DNA from: Hepsetus odoe
Lineage: Eukaryota > Chordata > Actinopteri > Characiformes > Hepsetidae
Direction: 5' to 3'
Assembly (NCBI GenBank): GCA_017165825.1
Contig: CM029374.1
Coordinates: 10,975,589-11,039,588, forward strand
Length of the DNA stretch: 64,000 bases
A program made the translations under genes and the position numbers. Shown one piece after another: positions 12,367-25,400 of the stretch. Numbering within the stretch: the first letter of the stretch is position 1; every line of letters starts with the position of its first letter. Under the pieces are notes generated by a model that made no database searches, had not been told where the DNA came from, and saw only the letters and a program-made list of their open reading frames with translations.

Positions 12367-12406
12367 AGTTTTGAACATAACATTTTTCTCAGTAAATATA
12401 TTTCTA
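12285..12406. repeat. Perfect 43-bp inverted repeat (hairpin) with (TA)/(CA) loop
   Basis: The arm 12285-12327 (tagaaatatatttactgaga... ) is the exact reverse complement of 12364-12406. The 36-bp spacer is a TA run plus a CA run that extends the pairing imperfectly. It abuts a Tc1-like remnant on the right. Confidence 0.95.
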
Positions 12407-12410
12407 ACGG

Positions 12411-12990
12411 GGCTAATGACACCATGACACTAAATTTACACCAGATGTCGGTAACAATCCAGGTAATCCACACACAAATACCAGGCGTTCCTCACAAAAT
12501 TGCTCTCAAACAACGTGGCCTCAATGCACACTCACTGCACACCCCAAAAACACCATACCAACAGTGAAGTTATGAGGTGGTAACATGGTGTAGTGCTGTT
12601 TGTCAGCATAAGGTACTGGCAGATTTCATATAATTGAAGGAAGGATTAATGGAGAAAGGTTCTGAATTGCTGAACATGCTGAAGAAGAAACCAGGGTGGA
12701 CATTTCAGCAAGACACAGAGTCAAGGAAATTGGTTTCAGAGAAATAAATTTGCTAGAATGGCCCAGTCAATTACCCAACTTCAATCCAATTGAAAATCTA
12801 TGGAAAGAACTGAAATCTGAGTTCCTAGAAGAGGCTCCCAGAGCCTTCAAGATTTGAAGACAGTGTGGAAGAATGGCCCAAAATCTCACCTGAGCAATGC
12901 ATGTGACAAGTTTTTTCATATAGGAGGTGTCTTGAAGCTGTCAATACCAACAAAGGCTTTTCTACTAAATGTAATAAGACCAGGCAAGAC
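12411..12990 (+). pseudogene. Tc1-like transposase remnant
   Basis: Plus-strand translation in mixed frames shows typical Tc1 pieces. Near 12760-12830 there is a clear block reading approximately EWPSQLPNFNPIENLWKELK, the conserved segment around the last catalytic acidic residue. Frameshifts and stops interrupt every frame. No right terminal repeat was identified. Confidence 0.7.
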
Positions 12991-13310
12991 GTTTACAAGA
13001 CCAGTTTACCTGGCTTGAAATTATGCCATTATTATTTGTCATATGTCTTTCTTAAGACTAATTTCCCTAAGGCTAATGATGAGCAAGACAAAAGTAAACA
13101 CAGTCATCAACAGTCGCAGAACCTGAAAGCAGCAGGAACAGCAGTTAAACAGAAAGCTATAAGCAATGAAGCACACTGCATTCATCTCCCCTCCTAAACT
13201 CCCACACAGAACTGTTCTGCTAAAATTTAAAATGTGTAGCTACACAATTCAGGGCTGTTTTGGAATAATACACTCTCCTGGAAGACAAAAAAATGTGAAT
13301 AATAAGTTTC

Positions 13311-13329
13311 AAAAAAAAAAAAAAAAAAA
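13311..13329. repeat. Poly-A tract
   Basis: Uninterrupted run of about 19 A. It could be the tail of an unrecognised retroposon. Confidence 0.9.
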
Positions 13330-13501
13330 CCACAAATGGGCCACATATATGATTCCAAGAAAGCCACACCCACATCATGAAATGGGACTGTTTTAAACAT
13401 CAACGGTGTGATGGATCAGGAAAAAGGATTAGATAGACATATCAGCATGACAAACCTGCAGCAAAAACTGTTTTTTTTAACTAAATACCAGTTTCTAAAA
13501 A

Positions 13502-13713
13502 ATGTGATTAACTGTCATTGTAAAACTCAACACAGCACACAGTGAAACAACGAAATGTTGCTTCTGCATTTCACCCATCCCTGCAGCAGGGAGCACACGT
13601 ACAGCAGGGAGCAGCTATTTAAAGTGCCTGGTGAGCAGTGATGGGGACAGTACCTTGCTCAAGTGTACCTCAGGGCAACCTACTGTTCTGGTTTTTGAAA
13701 CACTAGGCCACTG
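13502..13713 (-). mobile_element. SINE copy (hexamer-tail family), degraded
   Basis: Family blocks gtcattgtaaaactcaacac, tctgcatttcacccat, ccttgctcaagtgtacctca and gggcaacctactgttctgg. The tRNA-like head is damaged. The segment acagcagggagcagctattt looks locally duplicated. Confidence 0.75.
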
Positions 13714-15631
13714 CTAACTCGTAAGTTTTCAACCTCTGTTGTTAAGCCACCTCCTCTTTGTTTTGGTGTTTCGCTGCCACCAGCACCTGACTCAACTAAC
13801 GGATTACTTATAGAGATTTTCCAGAGCCAAAGTAGATGTGTTAGAGCAAGGAAACACTAGAATGTCCAAACCAGCAGGGTTCTGCGGGACAAAGGCTGGG
13901 AACCTACAAAAACACCATTGAAAATTTTGGATTTTAAAATTGGGAACTTAACAGATGGATAGCTGAAGCTTTTCAAGAGGAATGGGTCCAGAACTGAACA
14001 AAAATAGTGATTAAAATTCAATTACTTTCCTCTGTACACACCTAAAAGCAGCATGTACTTCTGTCTCTTTGAATTGTCTTTTTAATATCTGATTACGATG
14101 ACGAGATTTACTCTACATTGGATCTTTTTGGTTTGATTCAGGTTGTGGAAGAAGTGTGAAAGAGGTAATTAACTCAACTCTTTTGTGAACTTGAAGTGCT
14201 GTATTCTCCATCACAGTGATGTTCAGATTCTGACTGATAGCTGAAATAGCTCAAAATCTCAGAGGACAAAACACAACATATAAATAAAGCATCCAAAGCC
14301 TGAAATGACCATCTGGCCTAATGATTGAGATCAAGTACAGACATGTCCGCCAAAGTCTTTTTAATAAGCAGTACACAAAGTATGTTTTTTGATGGTCATG
14401 AAGTGACAGTGGCAATGTAAATATTGTAATGAGATAAACTAAATATTAGCCACATACTGCATGCTGAAACCAAATACTGGACTTTAATTTATTACACGTT
14501 AGCTCTGTTAATGCACTTTTACTAACACTGAAATGGTCAGAAAAGGACGGTAACAATACAATATCGCAACGATGACAGGGGACCAAGATCGGAGTTTATA
14601 TTATGAAATGAGAAACGGAAGGTAACTGATTGCAGATATACTTGACATTATAAGAACTTTTGTTTTTTAAACTGTTTACTAACATACACAAAAGGATCAA
14701 GTTTCCCGCACCCCATTATGGATAGCCTATTTAGGCAGAACTTCCTCACAAGTCATACAGGATTCATATCCAGTGTATCGTTCTAGGCCTTTTTCAGATG
14801 ATGTGTAATTCCAAAAAGCATTCTTTCAGTTATCACAACTGAACATGACTTGCTGAAGCAACTACACTAGGAATAAAAATATTAGCTGTCAAAACGCTCT
14901 TAAAGGGGTTTCTAACATCATACAGCATTTCTCAAATAAAAAAAAAAAAATAAAAAAAATCATCAACTGTTACATTTCTGATCACTGACATTCATACAAA
15001 ATAAAGTGCTGTTTAAATGTTACCTTAAAGCAGTAAACATTGCTTAAACTGTCTTCACTCCAAACCTCCATTTCCTCAAGTCTAAAACACGTGCTTAGAA
15101 AAATAAAGTAACTCTCTAATGGAAAATGAAAAGGCAATCTGGAGCATATGTAAAATGAATGTGTTCAATTGGCTGCTGAGCTGTGAGTTCATTATTCTGT
15201 CAAATTTAAAATGTCACCTTTCGGTTGTATATAGAGTTTTCTAAGTACTCCATAAAAACAACTTAGACATTCAATATGCTGTATAGTGCATTTAGCCTAA
15301 TTTCCTTTCCATTTCATAAAACCTGAAACTGTACGCAGTCAGTTTACCTCAAAAAGTATTAAAGCATCAAGTTCTAAACGCTACACATTCTTTCAGATGC
15401 CTTCTTTCTATCCTTCTCAGTCAAAACACACAATTTCAAGTTACCCCTATGACCTATGAATTAGCAAAAGGAGTTAAATACAGTAGGCAAAACGATTACT
15501 GTGCTAATCATACATTAGTTCCACACCATTCTGGGAGCTGGAATAAACTAAAACTGCAGTGCAGCCTTTTGCTTGTTTTGCTTGCAGTCTTAAAGTCTTG
15601 AGCCAGGAGGGAATATGAAGGAAGGCTTTGT
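13714..15631. other. ccdc9b: 3' flank and probable 3' UTR of ccdc9b
   Basis: No other gene was seen. The part next to 15632 should be ccdc9b 3' UTR. A candidate poly-A signal on the minus strand is ttatta/tttatt near 14488. An A-rich run lies at 14938-14951. Confidence 0.45.
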
Positions 15632-15658
15632 CTACACTATTTTTCCATTCTCTCGGGC
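15632..15658 (-). CDS. ccdc9b: ccdc9b last coding exon (short tail)
   Basis: Acceptor ctccatccag. In the phase set by exon 13 it reads ARENGKIV then TAG. If exon 13 is skipped, the same acceptor opens another frame of about 50 codons, to about 15504, with protein-like composition. Confidence 0.55.
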   Translation of the reverse strand, partial: ARENGKIV

Positions 15659-18600
15659 CTGGATGGAGGACAGGGAGAAAAGAAAAGAATGTTAGCACAT
15701 TACAGCTTTTACAAATTATATTTATATTCATAAAAACAGGTTACAGGACTTCTAATGTTCGGTTTGATGTCATGAAACTTCTTGTCAGTGTCCTTAGAAA
15801 CCTTTAGTCTAAAGAATGACTGTAAAGCAGATAATCATGACAAGAAAACCTTGGAGATCTGATATCAACCATCAATATCAGGCCAATATCCGAAGAAAAT
15901 TATAGACTGCAGATAAGAAGGTAAAAAAATATAACCAATCCCATCCATTAAGAGGTGTAGCCAGAAACAGCAAAAGCTTTGTTGTTAGCTACATATTTCT
16001 TCTTAATATAACAGTGCCTTTCATCGTTAAAGTAATTTTCCTGAATCTGATTTCTGGAAAGCATTTTATCTTTGTGTGAAAAATAGTATATAAATAAAGT
16101 TGCTTTGTTTTGCCCTTTTGAGGGGTAGCACTTTTATAGTGTTTAAGACTACTTCTGAATCACTTCTGATTCACTTCTCTATAAAAAATAAAGCCAATAG
16201 GACAGTTAATGCTGGAACTTGATGTTCCACTGACACTAATACTCCAAGCACAGTTTGTCATTGTGAATACAGGGTAGCTTTCAGTGAACCATAATGAGAT
16301 GCACTCTCTGCATCTAACCCATACACCAAATGTGTAGCAGTGGGCAGCCACAGGCAGCACCTGGGGAACAGGGATGAGGACGGTACCTTGAACCTCAGGG
16401 CAACCTACTGGTTTTGTGCTCAATGTGGAATCTTTTGCTCACTGCTGTATTTTGTAACGGTTGCTGTTCCATTCAAATAGCTGATGGTAAAGTACAGCTG
16501 CCATTTCCTCAAAACTTACAGAACAGTGAAAGTCTCTAGAGCTACTTCTTGGAACATTAATATTTGTCATTCAGAGAGAAAGAAAAGTAATCTGTGTACA
16601 TTACCACACAGACCTGAGAGATCAAAACACAAAGCTAGCTTGCCTCAAGGCTCTTCTGCGCCATTCTGTTTTTTCTTCTTTTCCAGCTCTGATCACTTTT
16701 ACAGTCAAGTAAAGTCTCCAACTTCTCCCTCAGGATCACATTTTTTCCTCTCAGTCTCTATTTCCTGAACAGACCCAATGTTCTCATACTATAATGGATA
16801 TTAAAAGCCTGACTAATAGCCTCTTTACACTGCACGTGCATTTGTGATATGGACCTTTTCCAAGCCTTGATCTTGTGATCGATTTTCATTGCACAGTCCA
16901 CTTATTAATGCATAGTTATTTCAGACAAATATGTTTGGATTGACAATGGAGAACAAACAAACTCACGGACTCACTGAAAACTGACCAATATTAGTTAGAT
17001 TTTACCATTTATTTTTCTTCGCTTTAAATTCAGCGAATCAGTTATAACTGTGAATTAAATTAGATGTGTCCTGGCAGAGGATATTTCTTTCAAACTTTCA
17101 CACGCAACTGTAGGTGCATTAGCCCTGTGTGTATATACATCATATACATCACAACTTCACAGTCATAGCCCTCAAGAACAGTTTAGGAAAGTTTAGTGAA
17201 TATTTATACAATTGGCAAGCTCATATGTAACTGTGTGTGCTGGCAGAACCCATGTACTCGCATAATAATAAAGAGAGCATAACTCATGGATTATCATGGA
17301 TAAATCAAGGTCTCAAAGCCCTTACCACTAATGACACTCAGTCATCACAATTAACACATTAAGTAAAAGCTGGAGAAAAAATGCAGGGTTTAATGGAACA
17401 ATCACCAAAAGCCCAAAAAACACTTCTTCATGGTAAACTCCATGGTTTAAAAACAAAAAAAAAAGATCTCCATTACCATTACAAATCTCCTGGCCCTTTC
17501 TGGTCATTCTGTGTTTTTTTGCTGAAAGAAGTGGCCCAGTGAAAAAGTACAGTGGCACTTTTAAACCTCTTGCTGAATCACTTAAACCCTCTAATGGAGC
17601 TTCAGAGAGACGTTCGGCCAGACAAGGCAGAGCCACTTCAAATTTGCAAGTCAAATAACTAATTCTAATCAGCATGCAGCCAGGGCTTTAGCAAATACAT
17701 CCACTTTAATGCTCACTGAAATGAAATGACCTTCAAAACATGATCTCTTCCTCACAAGCAGAGAAGATAATGCACTTCAGTCTGTGATAAGTGCTGATAA
17801 CACTGAAAGAATCTACCCAGTATCATTTCTGATGCCATCTCTTAGTTATTTTATTAATGAGGCCACATCTTACCTTGTCAGTGCTAGTGCTAAGGTCTGG
17901 AAGAGGTTCCCCAGATTCCAAACTCAAGACAGAGAGACTTGAATCAATCAGCTCTTCTGTAGGAGAGAGTTAATTTTTTTTAGATCACAGTACCAAAAAT
18001 CCCAACCTGTTATGGACAACCCTGGTCAAATTGTGTTTTGTAGATTTGAGTAAGAAATTTAATTCAAAATCTGCTTTGAGCAAGTTTAAATATGACATAT
18101 TTTCACATTTGTTAATGTACTTTTAGCCTGTATATTCTAAACTAATACAGTTATGTCAATAAGCATTTAGATAGCAACACCATTTTGTAATTTTGCTTCT
18201 GTACACCACTACTAAATGCAGATGTAGAGCTGATTCCAAGCACTGATTTAAGATTTAGTAGATAATCGCAGACACTTATTTAATCCAGTAGTGTTCTGGA
18301 ATCAAGTGATGTGGTCTACATTCTCCAAAAGGTATGTTTTATGACTAAAAAAGGGTTATAAAAAAAAAAAACTGCATAAAAAAAAACTATTTAGCAAGGC
18401 ATGCCTATTATGCACTACAAATGTGGGGATAGTGGGGAAAAAGTATTCTGCTAAATATCTGAAGACAAAAAGGGATATTATAACCTAAGAAATTATATCA
18501 ATCTTGAATTACTGCAAAAATTGAAATATTGCATAAAGAGAAAGACTATCATCTCACCAAGCAGTAAGTGAAAGATTGTTCAAACCATGTCTAAATTATG

Positions 18601-21600
18601 TTGTTTTTCAATATGTAATATAATTTGCTTTGAAAAGTTGAAGAAGAGTTTGAAAAGAAATGATCATATTTGCTTGAAATAACTTGTTCCAAGCAGATGA
18701 TGCTTCCATCTTTTCACTTTATCACATCATGTTATTTGGCCCAAATATTCTCATAGAGCTGTAGCTGTGTTAGTCCAGTGGTTCTCAAATCAGTTCTCAG
18801 GGCTCATTAAATGGTACATATTTAGCCTCGATGCTTAGTAGCAGCAGCAACAGGATAAAACAAAAATTCAGAATGACTGGGATCCTTAACTGCTTTGAAA
18901 AGCACTGCATTACTACATGAAGGCAAGTGTGGGCAGTAACTAGCAGTCAAAAACTTTTGGTATTTTCAAATGAAGTTACATTTACTTAGTAAACTTTATA
19001 TTGTAAGGAAATTAATCTCTTCTAATTCTCTACATATTTTTCCTTTTCTAAATCATTTTTCCTTTAGGACCTGAAATGCCTTACTCATATCTCTCATTGT
19101 TGAACTTCAGACTGCCCTTCTCAGTATATCTGACAGGATATTGCCAAACATTTTGTTACAGTCTGTTTAAGACTGCAGACAACTTAAATATCTGATCTTA
19201 CCATGGTTCTTATTGAAGTAAACCTTAAGCTCATCAGAATGAATTTTCCCCAAGACAAACTTCTGTAATGGTCTTCAAAGGCCAATTTTCATGTGAGACT
19301 TCTCAATCTAAGACTATAGTCAACAAGACAAGATTTCTTTCCTACCTGTGCTCCTGGTGTTGCTACTCTTCATATGCTCCACAGGAGGAAGGAGCTCTTG
19401 TTCAGTGGAATCATACACACCACTACCATTTTGAGAACTCAGGCTATAACTGGGAGTGTCTTTATATCCAGTCTCAGGTGCTTCCTTAGGTAAGTCTTCT
19501 GGTGGTTCTGGAAGTTCTTTAGCACTTGTTTCCTGCACACCTTCCTGGTCATGGAATTTGGTTTGCACTCCTATGGAGAGCTCAGCGATGACCTCGTGCT
19601 CCTGGATGTTTCCGATGCTGTCCTTGTTGATTTCCAAAGCTTGATGTGTACTCTCATCTCCCACTGATGTTTTGGCCAGTGATGTATTCTTTAATAAAGT
19701 AAGCTTAGTCTCATTTGTGCCAGTGTTGGAGTTCTTCTCATAAGCTCCCTGAATGAGGTCTTCTGAAAAACGTACCTTCTTCTCTGTGCTTTTAGAATTG
19801 ACTGTCTCCGTATTTGCTGACTCTCTCCGATCCTGCTGACTCTCTGCCTTCATATCTGCAAAGCTATCAATTCGGGATCCATCATGGGTTTCTGTGTTTG
19901 GAGTGTTGTCATCAACCTCCGGTTCACACAGGGCATCCAATTCCTCTAGAAATTCTTCTAAACTTGTATCAGGACATGCCTGCAGATTTGGTTTGAGTTA
20001 AAGTTAAACGTCTGACTAGAGCCATTTAGCTAAGTCACTGCATAGGATTTATAATGTTTATGTGCTTCAACATACAAAACTCTTCAAACAATGACAAACA
20101 ATGACAAACAATGACCAAATGATAAATTAAAAAAAATGACAAAATTCTTGTAGTTTCTCAGCACAAAACTAACCTGTAATTGCTCCTCTTCCACTTTAGT
20201 GTCCCATCTGAAAAAAGAGAAACTGTAATTTATGCGGTACATGTAACCTGAAACAACTTTAAAAAATAATCCATAACATATTGTGGTGTTTGCCGTATTC
20301 ACCCAACACCTACAACTGTCAGGAAAGTGGAAAGTAATGAAAAGCTAAAGAAAAAAGACCCTAAAGCAACCCATAATACAACACACGTGCAGCAGGGGGG
20401 CAGCTATTGAAAGCGCCCAGGGAGCAGTGACGGGGACGGTACCTTGCTCAAGGGTACCTCAAGGCAACTTGCTGATCTGGGATTCAAAACCCAAAACCTT
20501 CTGATCCTGGGGCTAACCCTAACCACTAGGCCATCACTACCCGAGAAGTCAGTTTTATGAAAGAGATTTGTTTAAAGCTGTTTGTTTACTAAATGAGGAA
20601 AATTGGGATCAAAGCATAAGTCTCTATTATTAAAAACAAATAATTCTTACTTGATTTGCAAGATGAGCTCAAGAAGCACAAATTTACATAATTTCAAGGT
20701 TTAGTTTCATAAAATCACATGATCCGATCCAATCATACAATCAGCTAAATTAGCTGCAGGTTTGGCAAGACCTGAATCATCACAAGCTGTGAGTGAACGC
20801 TTTCAAAGAAGCGAAGATGAGAGGCCAATATTTCCATTAAAAGAAAGCACAAAGTAAGTAACTCTGGCTACAGCTTCTCTCTCACCTCCTGGCTCTGCCT
20901 GTCAGACGATCCTTTCCTTTTGCTTTGCTTCCAACTACAGGAACATTCTTCCCTCTTTTATCACGCTGTCGAACTGAATTACCTTCAACATAAATGTGAA
21001 AAGGGCACTTTAAGAGATTTTTTTCAATATATAAAAAAAATTATATATATATATATATATATTTTATAATATTTAAAATCTAGCTGATGTTTAAGGGACA
21101 TGTCCTGGTACATCGTTTAATAATGCTCTCCCTTTACTTTTGGAACAGTGGATCTTCTCTACAACTCATCACAACGGAGTAAATACTGCAGTTCATGAAC
21201 TTTGAGTATATTTCTATTATTAAGAACCTCAAATAAATGCCAAATGTGAGGCCTGTGAAATAACCAGGTGATTTTTTAAAAGAATTGTACAAATACAAAA
21301 TCAATATATTTTATATTCACCTCGTGATTCTCCTGTTGAGGATCTTAAATGTCCTCTTCTGCTGCCTGTTAATGAAGCACATGTTGATTAAATATTAATA
21401 AACTATGAAATGACAAATTTGCCTGTCTCTTCAGTTTTTTCTCTTTCACAGTTATATCTCTCTGCCTTCAAGTGCTGTTTATCTGAGTAAGAGAGCCTTT
21501 TCTCGCCTTTTCATTGATTTTCTCACCTCTGTTCTGTGCTCCTCTCTCTGCAGCCCCTTGCACTTTCTCAGAAAACCTGCAAAGAGAATTTATTGACAAG

Positions 21601-22372
21601 GAAACAAACTCATTTGGTACTGGCAGAGCAACACGATCAATACAACGCATGACTCGGTGTCTGTACTAAACACAGAGCAGGCAAAATCTGATGTTAGAGC
21701 AAAATGCAAAATTAACATTTAGTTAGTTTATTTGTTTTCTGCTGCATGTGTAGTGGAAAACTACCTTTGGTCAACTGACTTCCTATTCTTTACAAAATGC
21801 ACTGAAAATGTCTGTAGAACGACTTCTTTATTTTAAACCCCAAAATTATTAAAGGATTTGATAAGGAAATAAAAGATGGTTCTACTATGACATTGTTCCA
21901 AATAATCATATCTTATCTGTAAATATAACGCTTCCTAAAAAGGCTTCAAAGTAAAATCATTTCACTCCTGAAATGTTCACATTTCCTGCTCCCTTCAGGT
22001 TTATGGTATGTATGCAAACTCTGCCAAATAAGGCAAGGCATTCTAAGCCCTAAAAATAGACTCATGTCCAGTGCCTCTCTCACAAGGGAGTTGTTTTAGT
22101 ATGTATTTAGTTGAGGACTTCCAGACATGGGGGTGTTAAGAAGCACTGGGTACAGTTCTGCTACACAACCTCCCAGATTTCTATAAACACATGGAAAGGA
22201 AACTCTCCATAGTAAATCCTGTGTAAATAATGTGGTGTAAATAATCATAGTAAATAATGTGGTGGATGGTCAATCAAGCAAGATAATACACAGCAATGAA
22301 GTGCCCACAAGAAATCCCAAGCCAAATCACTCCTGCTACGTCCATAAACAAGGGTTAATACCTTTGGGTTTT

Positions 22373-22408
<36 letters not shown>

Positions 22409-25400
22409 CAAACCTTCTTGCTTCAGTTTCTAACATTAAAGAAATTTCTGTTTAATGACTTGACTGAAGTCCTGGATTTTGATGTCTTGTGGTAGAGAAA
22501 TCAACAGCACAAGGTACCAATTCAGTTGTATTAAATATCCTAATTAAATCATCAATTTCTTGAACACACAATATTGCATTAAAAAAAAAAAAAAAGACTT
22601 TACAGACTGCTACAAACAGATGATCAATCTGGAAATACTGGTTAAATCCTAAGAAAGATGTTTGAGAAAAAAAAAAATTGAAAATCCATAGTTTAACCTA
22701 AATTTAATCAAAACACTTTCTCCTTAGGATTCGTCAGTACCCTATTTTTATGCTTTGCCACCAGGACTCTGCTTCATTTGAATAGTTTTCATTGCCTTGC
22801 AATCGTTTTGTAGACAATCAGGCCTGTAACTGCTGATCATTTGAAATGCATTTCCTTTTTGCACAGCAGCACATTTCTTTCTGGCAGACAAGCCAAATGA
22901 ATTGGTGGTAACCAACAAGATACACCTGAAGAAGTGAAAAATATGTTCTATAGAACTGCAATAAAAAAAACTGAAAAAAGACTATTTTTCAGTTTTAATA
23001 TGCAGATCAGTGTTGTATGAACTACCTCTAATGAATGAAATCTTTTTGGAGTGTCATTCATTGGAAGGTTCATAAGCTTATTGTGCTTTTCTTCTATTAA
23101 CAAGAGCTTCAATAAAGATATGCTGTCATCCTTATGCTCTCTGGGCTAAGTACAAGACTTTTTACTGTATTAAAAGCAATCAGCAGGGATACTGACCAGC
23201 ACAGACTGCTGAAATAGACTGCTGTCTCTGAAGAAATCTTTGTAATAAACAGACTAGATAATGGTAATATCCATAAGAGTGTGAAGAACCAACCATTCAT
23301 TTGGCAAAAAAGCTTGCAGCTGAAAAGAAAGCCTATTAATTATACACTCATTTACAGTCCATCATAAACATAGATTAAATGAAAATATTAACCCTCTACT
23401 CATACATTTGTTAGATTCAGTAGAAACTGTTCGAAAAAAGGGCCTTCAAACGTTAATTTCTTATCTGCCTTTTCTAATAAATTTTTCCCCCCATTCCTAA
23501 GCAAATACATTGTGCCAGTTTGCAGCATATAAATGGCAAATGTGTGCTTTTATCCATGCTGGCTATATTAAAACAGCAAACAGAGCCTATAAAATCTAAA
23601 CGTGAAATGAATTCATGGGCAAAGCTAATAATGAACAAATGCACAAGAATGACTCAAGTCAGCTTCCGCAAAAAAAGTGCAATTTATAATTCAGTTAAAG
23701 AGGCAGTTAGACAATGATGGGAGTGAAGCAGCTCAACATACAAATACAACACACAAAAACAGACCAACTTCAAATCAAAACGAGGCTCCAAATCCATGTA
23801 CAGCAAGCAAATTAGTCTCAGTTAAAGGTGAGGCACCTAAAAAGCATGCGTCATGCAGCGGATGGTAACGACACCTTACATAAGCTCTGGTTTGTCCATG
23901 TCCCAGGCTCTCCTCCACTGCCCCTGAGAGTTTTTATGGCGGGCCACACGCTCTCTGTCGATCTCCTCCCGCTCCCTTTTCCAGCGCAGGTACTCCAGCT
24001 GTTCTTCGCTAGACGTTGGAGAGTCCAGGTCATTGTGGCGTAGAGCTTCAGGCACCTCTGTTTGCTGAAAACACACACAAATTATACTGACAATTCCAGA
24101 ACTGTAATATTTGTTTAAGTGAAAGTGACAACCCTCGCCATTGTGAAATGCAGCACAGCACAACACAACGAAATTCAACCTCTGCGTTTCACCCATACAC
24201 ACGTGCAGCAGGGGGCAGCTATTGAAAGCACCCGGGGAGCAGTGACTTGAGCACTACCTCAGGGCAACCTATTGGTGAAGGAATCAAACCCACAAACCTA
24301 AACACTTTGCCACCGCTGCCCCACAAATGTTGATTACATTTTCTTATGTTTGAAGAGCCTTGAAATGTTAGTGAAGCTGAGGGAATAAAAAAATAATAAT
24401 CTGTATTCATTATCCCTTTGAAATCACGTAACCAAATGTTTTGAAATCTTTTGTGCATTTGAATACATAGGAACAATTTTGACCTTTTTATAATGATGAA
24501 GGTCACTGTCTTGCATAAACACAACACAAGAAGACTGTGGGGTGCTCTGTTAACCAAGGATGACAATCTATAACAATGCATCTTTCTCTCTCTGTCACAC
24601 ACACACACACACACCCAAATGTTAAAATAAAATAAATCCAAAAGGCTTTGAATCAGAAAAGGCAAAGAAAATGTCTGCAATGGACCAAAAACTATTTTTA
24701 TTTTTAAATGATACCAACAATAAAACACACTTGCCAATCACCCCCTTTGCTTATTAAGCCAACATTTTTTTCAGGGAAGAAAAGACAAAAGTATAAAACA
24801 CTTTCATATGATATACAGAAAACATTGTTTGCAGCAGTATCAGCTCCTGTATACTGCACTTCTCAGCATGTCAGAACTTCTTGAGTCATGTCTTTCCCAT
24901 GCTAAATATAAGAGCTGGTAGTGATGAGCATATGCTAAACACAGGAGAGGAGGGGGGGGGACCAAAAAAAAAACAAAAAAAAAAACAATCCGTCCTGCTT
25001 TGCTTTGACGTGAAAGGAGTCACATGTAAACGGGAAGTACTCCTTTGGGTAAAGCAAAGAACAAAACATTTCAGATAAGTGTCTGCCCTTCCCTCAGGAG
25101 CAGAGCACAAGATCCTTCTGCTTCCAACATCACAGACCGTTTATATAACTGCAAACTGACAGTAAATCTGGATCAGATAATGAAGAAATGCGTCAAGAGG
25201 TACAATTTACACAATAGTTTAATTTGAATTGACAATGAAACAAGAACAGATAAACTAATTTTCTTTGACATATGAAAGACAGGTATACATTTAACACATT
25301 TCATGAGGGAAGTTAAAAATATACACACCCCTGCAGTTGGGCTAAAGCATTCTAAATGGTAACACATGTACAGGGCAATCAAAAAGTATTTACCTTTTCT

